Shown here: positions 25,154 through 33,363 of the stretch, in pieces
Layout of the letters: each line of letters opens with the position of its first letter
Position numbering within the stretch: position 1 is the first letter of the stretch
NCBI RefSeq assembly: GCF_024703995.1
Contig: NZ_JAMXQV010000010.1
Span: forward strand, 1 to 47,276
Origin: Amycolatopsis iheyensis
GTDB taxonomy: Bacteria > Actinomycetota > Actinomycetes > Mycobacteriales > Pseudonocardiaceae
Direction of reading: 5' to 3'
Length of the DNA: 47,276 nucleotides
The notes under the pieces: model-generated
The model's database searches: none
Told to the model about the DNA's origin: nothing
What the model saw: only the letters and a program-made list of their open reading frames with translations
Translations under genes and position numbers: made by a program

Positions 25154-25627
25154 TCAGTCGCGTCCGGGCCGGGGCTCGCGGTGGACCAGCACCGCGGCCA
25201 AGACGGCCAACGCCACCGCGACCACGAGTGCCCACAGCCCGTACGCCATGGTCGCCGGGCCCTCGCCGGTGCCGGCCGCGATGAAACCGATCGTGGCGAC
25301 CGTGGCCACGAGGAACACCGCGGCCGCGAGCGTTGCCTGCTTCGCCGCCGCGCGGTGGCGGAGCTCCAGGACGAACGCCGCCAGGAGGATCGCCCCCGCC
25401 GCGAGCAACGCGATCCCGAACGGCGTCGACGGGGCCGCCGCCCCGGCTTCGTCGTCGAGCACGGTCACGCTGGCCCAGGCGCCGTGCACCGTCCACGCCG
25501 GACCGGGCTGGTCGGTGGTGAACAGCGGCAGGAAGTGGACCGCCACCGTCAGGAAGAACGCCAGGCCGATGAGGGCCAGGACGCGGAACGCCGGGTTGAT
25601 CGGCGCCGACTGCGGTTCGGGGAGCAC
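25154..25627 (-). CDS. Four-helix membrane protein (paralogue C)
   Basis: This 157-aa protein is of unknown function with the same four-helix layout as B: helix 1 (FRVLALIGLAFFLTVAVHFL), an outer loop with WTVHGAWASV and PSTPFGIALL, and three more helices. It ends HREPRPGRD without the TVLPPE tail. GTG 25627 has GGAGG 8 nt upstream. The similarity to A and B is weaker and rests on topology and the Pro-x-Gly-Ile entry to helix 2. Confidence 0.75.
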   Translation of the reverse strand: MLPEPQSAPINPAFRVLALIGLAFFLTVAVHFLPLFTTDQPGPAWTVHGAWASVTVLDDEAGAAAPSTPFGIALLAAGAILLAAFVLELRHRAAAKQATLAAAVFLVATVATIGFIAAGTGEGPATMAYGLWALVVAVALAVLAAVLVHREPRPGRD

Positions 25628-25664
25628 CCGGCCATCCTCCCGGCCGACCGGGGCGCCACGCAAA

Positions 25665-25700
25665 AGACGAAGGCCCGCCTGGCGGACCAGGCGGGCCTTC
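25665..25700 (-). terminator. Intrinsic terminator after rplO
   Basis: A perfect 14-bp stem (GAAGGCCCGCCTGG with CCAGGCGGGCCTTC) and 4-nt loop is followed on the minus strand by GTCTTTTG. It is the best intrinsic terminator in the window and cuts the spc operon off from secY. Confidence 0.92.
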
Positions 25701-25715
25701 GCTCTGTCGAACTGC

Positions 25716-26162
25716 TCAGTTGGTGGTGGCGGAGCCACCGGCCGCTTCGAGCTTCTCCTTGGCGGAGCCGGAGAACGCGTCGGCGGTGACGTTCAGCTTG
25801 ACGCCGTTCACGTCGCCGTTGCCGAGCACCTTGACGAGCTTGCCCTTGCGGACGAGCCCGCCCTTGACCAGCTCGTCGGCGCCGATGGCGCCGCCGTCCG
25901 GGAAGACGCGGGCGATGTCGCCCACGTTCACCGGCTGGTACTCGGTGCGGAAGCGGTTCTTGAAGCCGCGAAGCTTCGGCAGCCGCATGTGGATGGGCAT
26001 CTGCCCACCCTCGAAGCCGGCGGGCACGTTCTTGCGGGCCTTGGTGCCCTTCGTGCCGCGACCGGCCGTCTTGCCCTTCGAACCCTCACCACGGCCGACG
26101 CGGATCTTGTCGGTCTTGGCGCCCGGAGCCGGGCGCAGGTGGTGGATCTTGATGGCCGTCAT
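25716..26162 (-). CDS. rplO: 50S ribosomal protein L15
   Basis: L15 is a late-assembly 50S protein of 148 aa. The glycine-rich N-terminal extension VGRGEGSKGKTAGRGTKGTK and the FEGGQMPIHMRLPKLRGFKN core are diagnostic. The ATG overlaps the rpmD stop (ATGA). It is the last gene of the spc operon here, followed by a strong terminator rather than by secY. Confidence 0.98.
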   Translation of the reverse strand: MTAIKIHHLRPAPGAKTDKIRVGRGEGSKGKTAGRGTKGTKARKNVPAGFEGGQMPIHMRLPKLRGFKNRFRTEYQPVNVGDIARVFPDGGAIGADELVKGGLVRKGKLVKVLGNGDVNGVKLNVTADAFSGSAKEKLEAAGGSATTN

Positions 26163-26344
26163 GCCTGGACCTCCTCGACCTCCACCAGGTGGCGGACGGT
26201 GTGGATCAGGCCGCGCACCTGGGGGGTGTCTTCACGCACGACGCTCTGGCGGATCTTGCGCAGCCCGAGGGTGCGCAGCGACTCGCGGTGCGCGTGCTTC
26301 GTGCCGATCTTGCTCTTGACCTGGGTGACCTTGACCTGAGCCAT
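26159..26344 (-). CDS. rpmD: 50S ribosomal protein L30
   Basis: L30 is a 61-aa protein starting MAQVKVTQVKSKIGTKHAHR with the RTLGLRKIRQSVVREDTPQV motif. ATG 26344 is 1 bp from the rpsE stop; an in-frame upstream extension is not part of the family. It is coupled to rplO. Confidence 0.97.
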   Translation of the reverse strand: MAQVKVTQVKSKIGTKHAHRESLRTLGLRKIRQSVVREDTPQVRGLIHTVRHLVEVEEVQA

Positions 26345-26345
26345 G

Positions 26346-26990
26346 TCAGACCCCCTGGCCCGCACGCTGGCGCAGCATCCGGGCCGGCGCGACGTCCTCG
26401 AGCGGGAGACCGCGGCGGGCCGCGACCTCTTCGGGACGCTGCAGGCCCTTCAGGGCCGCCACGGTCGCGTGCACGATGTTGATCGCGTTGTCGGAGCCGA
26501 GCGACTTCGACAGCACGTCGTGGACACCCGCGCACTCCAGCACGGCACGCACCGGGCCACCGGCGATGACGCCGGTACCGGCGGAGGCCGGACGGAGCAG
26601 CACGACACCGGCGGCTTCCTCGCCCCGGATCGGGTGCGGGATGGTGCCGGCGACGCGCGGAACGCGGAAGAAGTTCTTCTTCGCCTCTTCGACGCCCTTG
26701 GCGATGGCCGCGGGAACTTCCTTGGCCTTGCCGTAGCCGACGCCGACCTGACCGTCGCCGTCGCCGACGACCACCAGGGCGGTGAAGCTGAAGCGACGAC
26801 CACCCTTGACGACCTTGGCGACGCGGTTGATCGTCACGACCTTCTCGAGGTGCGGGGTCTTGTCCTGGGCCGCCCCGCCACGGCCGCTGTCGCGCCGGTC
26901 ACGGCGGTCGCGACGGTCACCGCGGTCGTTGCCGCCCTGACCGCCCGGCCCGCCCTGGCCGCCGCCGAATTGCCGCGTACGTCCCGGCAT
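26346..26990 (-). CDS. rpsE: 30S ribosomal protein S5
   Basis: S5 contributes to decoding accuracy and the mRNA-unwinding entry site. It is 214 aa; the dsRBD-like core begins at VVTINRVAKVVKGGRRFSFT and continues with VGYGKAKEVPAAI. The first 40 residues are an extra Gly/Gln/Arg/Asp tail with RGDRRDRRDRRD repeats, likely disordered and RNA-binding. It lies 31 bp after rplR. Confidence 0.98.
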   Translation of the reverse strand: MPGRTRQFGGGQGGPGGQGGNDRGDRRDRRDRRDSGRGGAAQDKTPHLEKVVTINRVAKVVKGGRRFSFTALVVVGDGDGQVGVGYGKAKEVPAAIAKGVEEAKKNFFRVPRVAGTIPHPIRGEEAAGVVLLRPASAGTGVIAGGPVRAVLECAGVHDVLSKSLGSDNAINIVHATVAALKGLQRPEEVAARRGLPLEDVAPARMLRQRAGQGV

Positions 26991-27021
26991 CAGGCTTTCC
27001 TTCCATTAACGAGCATCTGCA

Positions 27022-27420
27022 TCAGAACTCCAACCCCGCCTCGCGGGCGGCGTCGGCGAGCGCGGCGATGCGGCCGTGGTAGGCGTTGCCACCACGGTCG
27101 AACACCACGGCCGAGATCCCGGCTTCCTTGGCACGCGCGGCGACGAGCTCCCCGACCTTCGCGGCCTTGGCCTTCTTGTCGCCGTCGAACGTCCGGAGGT
27201 CCGCCTCGAGGGTGGACGCCGAAGCCAGCGTGTGGCCGGCCAGGTCGTCGATCACCTGCACGGCGATGTGCCGCGAGGACCGCTTGACGACCAGGCGCGG
27301 GCGCTGCTCGGTGCCCGAAACCTTCTTGCGGAGCCGGAAGTGCCGACGGGCCTTCGCGACGCGGCGGCGGGTCGAGATGTCCTTGCCCACCGGCTTGCGC
27401 TTCGTAGTCGTGTCGCTCAT
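27022..27420 (-). CDS. rplR: 50S ribosomal protein L18
   Basis: L18 binds 5S rRNA with L5. It is 132 aa; the basic N-terminus (STRRRVAKARRHFRLRKKV), the RPRLVVKRSSRHIAVQVID strand and the FDRGGNAYHGRIAALADAAR end are typical. ATG 27420 is 3 bp past the rplF stop; GTG 27426 overlapping that stop is an alternative. Confidence 0.98.
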   Translation of the reverse strand: MSDTTTKRKPVGKDISTRRRVAKARRHFRLRKKVSGTEQRPRLVVKRSSRHIAVQVIDDLAGHTLASASTLEADLRTFDGDKKAKAAKVGELVAARAKEAGISAVVFDRGGNAYHGRIAALADAAREAGLEF

Positions 27421-27422
27421 GA

Positions 27423-27962
27423 TCACTTACCCGTCTTTCCGACCTTGCGGCGGATCTTCTCACCCTCGTACCGCAGGCCCTTGCCCTTGTACGGGTCCGG
27501 GCGCCGCAGCTTGCGGATGACGGCCGAGATCTGGCCGACCTTCTGCTTGTCGATGCCCGAAACCGAGAACCGGGTCGGGGTCTCCACCTTGAAGGTGATG
27601 CCCTCCGGGGCCTCGATCTTGACCGGGTGCGAGTAGCCGAGGGCGAACTCGAGGTCCGAGCCCTTCGCCTGCACGCGGTAACCCACGCCGTGGATTTCCA
27701 TCTTCTTCTCGTAGCCGGCGGTGACGCCGACGACGAGGTTGTTCACCAGCGTGCGGGTGAGCCCGTGGAGCGCCTTCGAGGTGCGCTCGTCGTCCGGACG
27801 CTTCACCAGCAGCGTGCCGTCTTCGTCGCGCTCGACGGTGATCGGCTCGGCGATGGTGTGCTCAAGGGTGCCCTTGGGCCCCTTGACCTTGATCTGCTGA
27901 CCGTCGATGGTCACCTCGACCCCGGAAGGGACGGCGACCGGCAGCTTTCCGATGCGAGACAT
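27423..27962 (-). CDS. rplF: 50S ribosomal protein L6
   Basis: L6 sits near the factor-binding centre and the sarcin-ricin loop. It is 179 aa from MSRIGKLPVAVPSGVEV, with the C-terminal signature RKLRRPDPYKGKGLRYEGEK. ATG 27962 has AAGGGG upstream. It lies 16 bp downstream of rpsH. Confidence 0.98.
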   Translation of the reverse strand: MSRIGKLPVAVPSGVEVTIDGQQIKVKGPKGTLEHTIAEPITVERDEDGTLLVKRPDDERTSKALHGLTRTLVNNLVVGVTAGYEKKMEIHGVGYRVQAKGSDLEFALGYSHPVKIEAPEGITFKVETPTRFSVSGIDKQKVGQISAVIRKLRRPDPYKGKGLRYEGEKIRRKVGKTGK

Positions 27963-27978
27963 GCCTGTACCCCTTCCC

Positions 27979-28377
27979 TTACCAGACGTAGGCGAGGACT
28001 TCGCCGCCCACGCTGTTTCGCTTGGCCTGACGGTCCGTCTGCAGGCCACCGGACGTCGAGATGATCGCGATGCCCAGGCCGCCGAGCACGGACGGCAGTT
28101 CGGTCGATTTTGCGTAGACCCGCAGACCGGGCTTGGAGACGCGCCGGAGGCCGGCGATGCTCCGCTCACGGTTGGGGCCGTACTTGAGCTCGACGACGAG
28201 GTTCTTGTGCTTCTCGCCCGGCTCGTCGTGGTAACCCGCGATGTAGCCCTCGCGCTTGAGGATCTCGGCGATGTTCGCCTTGAGCTTCGAGTGCGGGAGC
28301 TTGACCTCGTCGTGGTACGCCGAGTTCGCGTTGCGCAGACGCGTCAAGAAGTCTGCGATGGGGTCGGTCATCGTCAT
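27979..28377 (-). CDS. rpsH: 30S ribosomal protein S8
   Basis: S8 binds the central domain of 16S rRNA and in other bacteria represses the spc operon. It is 132 aa, starts MTMTDPIADFLTRLRNANSA and contains STSGGLQTDRQA near the C-terminus. ATG 28377 with AGG just upstream is chosen; the ATG two codons later is equally possible. Confidence 0.98.
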   Translation of the reverse strand: MTMTDPIADFLTRLRNANSAYHDEVKLPHSKLKANIAEILKREGYIAGYHDEPGEKHKNLVVELKYGPNRERSIAGLRRVSKPGLRVYAKSTELPSVLGGLGIAIISTSGGLQTDRQAKRNSVGGEVLAYVW

Positions 28378-28411
28378 GGTGACCTGTCAACCTTTCTCGC
28401 CCTGGTTCCCC

Positions 28412-28432
28412 GCCGCCCGGTACACGGGCGGC
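28412..28432. other. Hairpin between rpsZ and rpsH
   Basis: GCCGCCCG pairs with CGGGCGGC around a 5-nt loop in the 91-bp gap before rpsH. A looser outer helix may extend it. This could be an RNA-processing or translational-control structure; no T-run follows. Confidence 0.5.
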
Positions 28433-28468
28433 AGGGCCTGTGGCGAAGTGGGAGTTAAAAAGAAGCTC

Positions 28469-28654
28469 TTACCAGCTGGACTTGCGGACGCCGGGCAGCT
28501 CGCCCGCGTGCGCCATCTCGCGAAGGCAGATCCGGCAGAGCCCGAACTTGCGGAACACGGCGTGCGGACGGCCGCACCGCTGGCAGCGGGTGTAGGCGCG
28601 CACGGCGAACTTCGGCTTCTTCGCGGCCTTGTGGACCAGTGCTTTCTTGGCCAT
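28469..28654 (-). CDS. rpsZ: 30S ribosomal protein S14 type Z
   Basis: This is the zinc-binding short S14, 61 aa, with both CxxC pairs visible in TRCQRCGRPHAVFRKFGLCR followed by ICLREMAHAGELPGVRKSSW. It is the housekeeping form. It starts 4 bp after rplE. Confidence 0.97.
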   Translation of the reverse strand: MAKKALVHKAAKKPKFAVRAYTRCQRCGRPHAVFRKFGLCRICLREMAHAGELPGVRKSSW

Positions 28655-28658
28655 CGGC

Positions 28659-29222
28659 TCAGTTCTCCTTGAACGGGAAGCCGAGCTTGCGCAGCAGCGC
28701 CCGGCCCTCGTCGTCGTTCGTAGCGGTCGTGACGACGGTGACGTCCATGCCGCGGGGGCGGTCGATGGCGTCGGGGTCGATCTCGTGGAACATCGACTGC
28801 TCGTTGAGACCGAACGTGTAGTTGCCGTGGCCGTCGAACTGCTTCGGCGAAAGCCCGCGGAAGTCGCGGATACGCGGCAGCGCGATGGTCAGCAGCCGGT
28901 CGAGGAACTCCCACATCCGGTCGCCGCGCAGCGTGACGCGCGCGCCGATCGGCTGACCCTCGCGCAGCTTGAACTGCGCGATGGACTTGCGGGCCTTGCG
29001 GACCTCGGGCTTCTGACCGGTGATCAGGGACAGGTCCTTGACCGCGCCCTCGATCAGCTTGCTGTCACGGGCGGCGTCACCGACACCCATGTTGACGACG
29101 ACCTTCACCACGCCCGGGATCTGGTGGACGTTGGCGAAGGAGAACTCCGCCTGCAGCTGGCCCTTGATCTCTTCGCGGTAGCGCACCTTGAGGCGCGGCG
29201 CGACCTTCTCTGCGGTGGTCAT
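28659..29222 (-). CDS. rplE: 50S ribosomal protein L5
   Basis: L5 binds 5S rRNA and contacts the P-site tRNA. It is 187 aa; QIPGVVKVVVNMGVGDAARD and LTIALPRIRDFRGLSPKQFD are characteristic, and it ends RALLRKLGFPFKEN. The ATG overlaps the rplX stop by one base. Confidence 0.98.
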   Translation of the reverse strand: MTTAEKVAPRLKVRYREEIKGQLQAEFSFANVHQIPGVVKVVVNMGVGDAARDSKLIEGAVKDLSLITGQKPEVRKARKSIAQFKLREGQPIGARVTLRGDRMWEFLDRLLTIALPRIRDFRGLSPKQFDGHGNYTFGLNEQSMFHEIDPDAIDRPRGMDVTVVTTATNDDEGRALLRKLGFPFKEN

Positions 29223-29536
29223 CAGATGTCCTTACCGTTCCGGCGCGAGATCCGGACCTTCTTGCCGTCCTCGCCGATGCGGTAACCCACCCGGGACGGC
29301 TTGCCGTCCGAGTCGACGACCATCACGTTCGAGACGTGGATGGGCGCCTCCTGCGTGACGATGCCACCGGACTGCGCGCCGCGCTGGGTCTGGGTGATCC
29401 GCGTGTGCTTCTTGATCCGGTTCACGCCCTCGACCAGCACGCGGTCGCGCTCGGGGTAAGCCTGGATGACCTTGCCCTTGGCGCCCTTGTCCTTGCCGGC
29501 GATGACGACGACCGTGTCGCCCTTCTTCACCTTCAT
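29222..29536 (-). CDS. rplX: 50S ribosomal protein L24
   Basis: L24 is an assembly-initiator protein of the 50S subunit. It is 104 aa, with the KOW motif VKKGDTVVVIAGKDKGAKGK at the start. ATG 29536 overlaps the rplN stop by one base and has GGAGG 7 nt upstream, which favours it over GTG 29539. Confidence 0.97.
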   Translation of the reverse strand: MKVKKGDTVVVIAGKDKGAKGKVIQAYPERDRVLVEGVNRIKKHTRITQTQRGAQSGGIVTQEAPIHVSNVMVVDSDGKPSRVGYRIGEDGKKVRISRRNGKDI

Positions 29537-29904
29537 CACAGCACCTCCGGCGCGAGCGAAATGATCTTCATGAACTTTCGGTCGCGCAGCTCGCGGCCCA
29601 CCGGGCCGAAGATGCGGGTGCCCCGGGGCTCGTTGTCGTTCTTGATGAGCACGGCGGCGTTCTCGTCGAACCGGATGTAGGAACCGTCCGGACGACGACG
29701 CTCCTTGACCGTGCGGACGATGACGGCCTTGACGACGTCGCCCTTCTTCACCCCGGCAGCCGGGATGGCGTCCTTCACGGTGGCGACGATGATGTCGCCG
29801 ATGCCGGCGTAGCGCCGCCCGGAACCACCGAGAACCCGGATGCAGAGGATTTCCTTCGCACCCGTGTTGTCGGCTACCCGAAGCCGCGACTCCTGCTGGA
29901 TCAC
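29536..29904 (-). CDS. rplN: 50S ribosomal protein L14
   Basis: L14 lies at the subunit interface. It is 122 aa and starts with GTG (VIQQESRLRVADNTGAKEIL), with the conserved FGPVGRELRDRKFMKIISLA near the end. It is the first gene of the spc operon, about 90 bp after rpsQ. Confidence 0.98.
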   Translation of the reverse strand: MIQQESRLRVADNTGAKEILCIRVLGGSGRRYAGIGDIIVATVKDAIPAAGVKKGDVVKAVIVRTVKERRRPDGSYIRFDENAAVLIKNDNEPRGTRIFGPVGRELRDRKFMKIISLAPEVL

Positions 29905-29930
29905 GTCAACTCCTGTATGTCGCGCCGGTT

Positions 29931-29962
29931 CTCGCCCGCTGGTGAGGATTCACCGTGGCGAG
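29931..29962 (-). promoter_or_regulatory. Internal-loop hairpin in rpsQ-rplN gap
   Basis: On the minus strand CTCGCC, AC, GGTGA, ATCC, TCACC, AGCG and GGCGAG form a 6-bp and a 5-bp stem separated by an asymmetric 2x4 internal loop, closed by a tetraloop. It stands just before rplN, the first spc gene. That position would suit autogenous control by a ribosomal protein such as S8, though the loop does not obviously match the enterobacterial S8 site. Confidence 0.4.
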
Positions 29963-29996
29963 CCTTGCGGAACTAAGGACTCTTGAAGAGCCCTGC

Positions 29997-30275
29997 TTAC
30001 TTGGCCTTCTCCACGATCTGGACCAGGCGCCACCGCTTCGATGCCGAAAGCGGGCGAGTCTCCATCAAGGTGACCCGGTCGCCCACGCCCGCCTCGTTGT
30101 TCTCGTCGTGCACCTTGACCTTGGTGGTGCTGCGGACGACCTTCGAGTAACGCGGGTGCTTCTTGCGGTCCTCGAGCTCGACCACGATCGTCTTGTCCAT
30201 CTTGTCCGAGACGACCAGACCTTCACGAACCTTGCGGTAGTTCCGGGCCTTCGTCTCAGTGGTGGGCTCGCTCAT
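29997..30275 (-). CDS. rpsQ: 30S ribosomal protein S17
   Basis: S17 is a primary binder of the 5' domain of 16S rRNA. It is 92 aa, with KVREGLVVSDKMDKTIVVEL and an end of SKRWRLVQIVEKAK. The ATG overlaps the rpmC stop (ATGA). It is the last gene of the S10 operon. Confidence 0.98.
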   Translation of the reverse strand: MSEPTTETKARNYRKVREGLVVSDKMDKTIVVELEDRKKHPRYSKVVRSTTKVKVHDENNEAGVGDRVTLMETRPLSASKRWRLVQIVEKAK

Positions 30276-30517
30276 GCGGCACCTTCACTCTCGGCGTCGG
30301 GAGCCACGGAAAGCCCGAGCTCGCGCTCACGCATGACCGTGTAGATCCGCGCGATGTCCGTGCGGACGGTGCGCAGCCGACGGTTGTTGTCCAGCTGCCC
30401 GGTCGCCATCTGGAAGCGGAGGTTGAACAGCTCCTCCTTGTACTCCTTCAGACGCAGAACGAGCTCTTCCGCGGTGAGCTCACGCAGCTCCGATGCCTGA
30501 ACGGCTCCGCTCGCCAT
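30272..30517 (-). CDS. rpmC: 50S ribosomal protein L29
   Basis: L29 sits at the tunnel exit next to L23. It is 81 aa and almost entirely helical: ELRELTAEELVLRLKEYKEE then LFNLRFQMATGQLDNNRRLR. A short acidic C-terminal tail follows. It overlaps rplP by one base and rpsQ by four. Confidence 0.97.
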   Translation of the reverse strand: MASGAVQASELRELTAEELVLRLKEYKEELFNLRFQMATGQLDNNRRLRTVRTDIARIYTVMRERELGLSVAPDAESEGAA

Positions 30518-30936
30518 CAGAACTCACCACCTTCACGGGTCACGATGCGGCACTTCATGGGAAGCTTGTGGATCGCGCGGCGGAGCGCCTCGCGGGCGGT
30601 CTCCTCGTTCGGGAACGAGATCTCGAACATCACGCGGCCCGGCTTCACGTTGGCGATCCACCACTCGGGCGAACCCTTACCGGAACCCATGCGGGTTTCG
30701 GCCGGCTTCTTGGTCAGCGGGCGGTCCGGGTAGATGGTCGTCCACACCTTGCCGCCACGCTTGATGTGACGGGTCATGGCGATACGAGCGGACTCGATCT
30801 GCCGGTTCGTCACGTAGCTGTGCTCAAGCGCCTGGATGCCGTACTCGCCGAAGCTGACCTTCGTGCCACCCTTGGCGGCGCCGTGGCGCTTCGGGGAGTG
30901 CTGCTTCCGGTGCTTGACCCTGCGCGGGATGAGCAC
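30517..30936 (-). CDS. rplP: 50S ribosomal protein L16
   Basis: L16 helps position tRNA in the A site. It is 139 aa, starts with GTG (VLIPRRVKHRKQHSPKRHGA) and contains KPAETRMGSGKGSPEWWIAN. It lies 3 bp after rpsC. Confidence 0.98.
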   Translation of the reverse strand: MLIPRRVKHRKQHSPKRHGAAKGGTKVSFGEYGIQALEHSYVTNRQIESARIAMTRHIKRGGKVWTTIYPDRPLTKKPAETRMGSGKGSPEWWIANVKPGRVMFEISFPNEETAREALRRAIHKLPMKCRIVTREGGEF

Positions 30937-30939
30937 GTC

Positions 30940-31767
30940 TCAGCCCTCCGTCTTTTCTGCGGTCTCGGTGGCCGGAGCCGCCGGGGCCTCGGTCGTGGCG
31001 GCGGCGGCCGCGCGACCGGCTTCGGTCGAGGTGGCCGTCGTGCCCGAGGCGCCGGAACGACGCGGGCGGGACGGCCGGTCGCTGCGCTCGCGACGCGGCG
31101 CGCGCTCGGCGGCGTCACGGGCCTCGCGGGCCTTCAGGCCACCGACGAGCTCACCCTTGTAGATCCACACCTTGACGCCGATGCGCCCGAACGTCGTCTT
31201 GGCCTCGAAGAAGCCGTAGTCGATGTCGGCACGCAGCGTGTGCAGCGGGACCCGGCCGTCGCGGTAGTGCTCGGAGCGGGACATCTCGGCGCCGCCGAGA
31301 CGACCGCCGCACTGCACGCGGATGCCCTTGACCTGCGGCGAGCGCATGGAGGTCTGGATCGCCTTCCGCATCGCGCGGCGGAACGCCACGCGGTTGGAGA
31401 GCTGCTCCGCGACCGCCTGGGCGACCAGCTGGGCGTCGGCCTCGGGGTTCTTGACCTCGAGGATGTTCAGCTGGACCTGCTTCTTGGTCAGCTTCTCCAG
31501 CGCGCCGCGGATCCGGTCGGCCTCCGCGCCGCGGCGGCCGATGACGATGCCCGGCCGGGCGGTGTGGATGTCGACGCGGACGCGGTCACGCGTGCGCTCG
31601 ATCTCGACCTTGGAGATGCCGGCCCGCTCCATGCCCGTGGAGAGCAGCTTGCGGATCTTGACGTCCTCGGCCACGTACTCGGCGTACTGCTTGTCGGCGT
31701 ACCAGCGCGACTTCCAGTCCGTGGTGATACCCAGGCGGAAACCGTGCGGGTTGATCTTCTGGCCCAC
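30940..31767 (-). CDS. rpsC: 30S ribosomal protein S3
   Basis: S3 is part of the mRNA entry helicase, 275 aa. The GTG start gives VGQKINPHGFRLGITTDWKS; the KH domain carries GIVIGRRGAEADRIRGAL. The last 60 residues are an Arg-rich then Ala/Thr/Glu-rich extension (RRERSDRPSRPRRSG) common in actinobacteria. It overlaps the rplV stop by one base. Confidence 0.98.
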   Translation of the reverse strand: MGQKINPHGFRLGITTDWKSRWYADKQYAEYVAEDVKIRKLLSTGMERAGISKVEIERTRDRVRVDIHTARPGIVIGRRGAEADRIRGALEKLTKKQVQLNILEVKNPEADAQLVAQAVAEQLSNRVAFRRAMRKAIQTSMRSPQVKGIRVQCGGRLGGAEMSRSEHYRDGRVPLHTLRADIDYGFFEAKTTFGRIGVKVWIYKGELVGGLKAREARDAAERAPRRERSDRPSRPRRSGASGTTATSTEAGRAAAAATTEAPAAPATETAEKTEG

Positions 31768-32183
31768 TACCGGCCACCTGCCTTCTTCTTGCTCTGAGCC
31801 TTCTGCGCGACGGCCGGACGCGACTCCACCTCGACGGTGATGTGGCTGGTCCGCTTGCGGATCCGGTACGCGCGCCCCTGGGCACGCGGGCGGATGCGCT
31901 TGAGGGTCGGGCCCTCGTCGGCGTACGCGTTCTTGACCCAGAGGGTGTCCGGGTCCAGCTGAAGGTTGTTCTCGGCGTTGGCCACGGCGCTGGCGAGCAC
32001 CTTCGCGACCGGCTCGCTGGCCGCCTGGGGGGCGAACCGGAGCACGGCCAAGGCGTCGGCGGCGCTACGTCCCTTGATGAGCTCGATCACCCGGCGCACC
32101 TTGGTCGGCGAGTCCCGGACGAAGCGAGCCCGCGCGTAAGCCGTAGGCAGGGCCTCGACCGTCGCGTCGTTCTGGGCGTTCAT
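31767..32183 (-). CDS. rplV: 50S ribosomal protein L22
   Basis: L22 lines the exit tunnel, with a loop at its constriction. It is 138 aa, with ARFVRDSPTKVRRVIELIKG and the loop region GPTLKRIRPRAQGRAYRIRK, whose sequence is of the macrolide-sensitive type. A basic C-terminal tail follows. Confidence 0.98.
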   Translation of the reverse strand: MNAQNDATVEALPTAYARARFVRDSPTKVRRVIELIKGRSAADALAVLRFAPQAASEPVAKVLASAVANAENNLQLDPDTLWVKNAYADEGPTLKRIRPRAQGRAYRIRKRTSHITVEVESRPAVAQKAQSKKKAGGR

Positions 32184-32214
32184 CGCTACTTCCCTTGTCT
32201 TGTTTCGTGCCCGC

Positions 32215-32496
<282 letters not shown>

Positions 32497-32514
32497 GTGC
32501 TTCTACCTCCCTGC

Positions 32515-33348
32515 TCAGCGCTTCTTGCCGGTACGCCGGCGGCGGACGATGAGGGCGTCGCTCGGCTTGCGCCGACGCGTCCGGCCCTCGGGCTTACCGT
32601 TCGGGTTGACCGGGTGGCGACCACCGGAGGTCTTGCCCTCACCACCACCGTGCGGGTGGTCGACCGGGTTCATGACGACACCACGGACCGTGGGGCGCTT
32701 GCCGCGCCAGCGGTTGCGGCCGGCCTTGCCCCAGTTGATGTTGGCGTGCTCGGAGTTGCCGACCTCGCCGACCGTGGCGCGGTTGCGCACGTCCACGTTG
32801 CGGATCTCGCCCGAGGGGAGACGCAGCTGGGCGTACGGCCCGTCCTTGGCGACGAGCTGCACCTTCGCGCCCGCGGACCGCGCCATCTTCGCGCCGCCGC
32901 CGGGGCGGAGCTCGATCGCGTGGATCACGGTGCCGACCGGGATGTTGCGCAGCGGCAGGTTGTTGCCCGGCTTGATGTCGGCCCGGGGGCCGTTCTCGAC
33001 GGTGTCGCCCTGCTTCAGCTTCTCCGGCGCGATGATGTAGCGCTTCTCGCCGTCGGCGTAGTGCAGCAGCGCGATGCGCGCGGACCGGTTGGGGTCGTAC
33101 TCGATGTGCGCGACCTTGGCCGGGATGCCGTCCTTGTCGTTGCGACGGAAGTCGATGACGCGGTAAGCACGCTTGTGGCCGCCACCCTTGTGCCGGGTGG
33201 TGATCTTGCCGGACGAGTTGCGACCGCCCGAACCGCTCAGCGGACGAAGCAGCGACTTCTCCGGGGTGGAGCGGGTGATCTCGGCGAAGTCCGAGACGCT
33301 CGAACCGCGACGACCCGGGGTCGTCGGCTTGTACTTGCGGATGCCCAT
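32515..33348 (-). CDS. rplB: 50S ribosomal protein L2
   Basis: L2 is a core protein next to the peptidyl-transferase centre, needed for subunit joining. It is 277 aa, with KHRGG-type KITTRHKGGGHKRAYRVIDF and the near-invariant VRGVVMNPVDHPHGGGEGK, including the critical His. Confidence 0.99.
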   Translation of the reverse strand: MGIRKYKPTTPGRRGSSVSDFAEITRSTPEKSLLRPLSGSGGRNSSGKITTRHKGGGHKRAYRVIDFRRNDKDGIPAKVAHIEYDPNRSARIALLHYADGEKRYIIAPEKLKQGDTVENGPRADIKPGNNLPLRNIPVGTVIHAIELRPGGGAKMARSAGAKVQLVAKDGPYAQLRLPSGEIRNVDVRNRATVGEVGNSEHANINWGKAGRNRWRGKRPTVRGVVMNPVDHPHGGGEGKTSGGRHPVNPNGKPEGRTRRRKPSDALIVRRRRTGKKR

Positions 33349-33363
33349 TGTCAGCTCAGTCCT

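Noticed and set aside
28469..28654. Possibility of a stress-type S14 or zinc-free paralogue
   Set aside because: Both CxxC pairs are present, so this is the ordinary zinc form.
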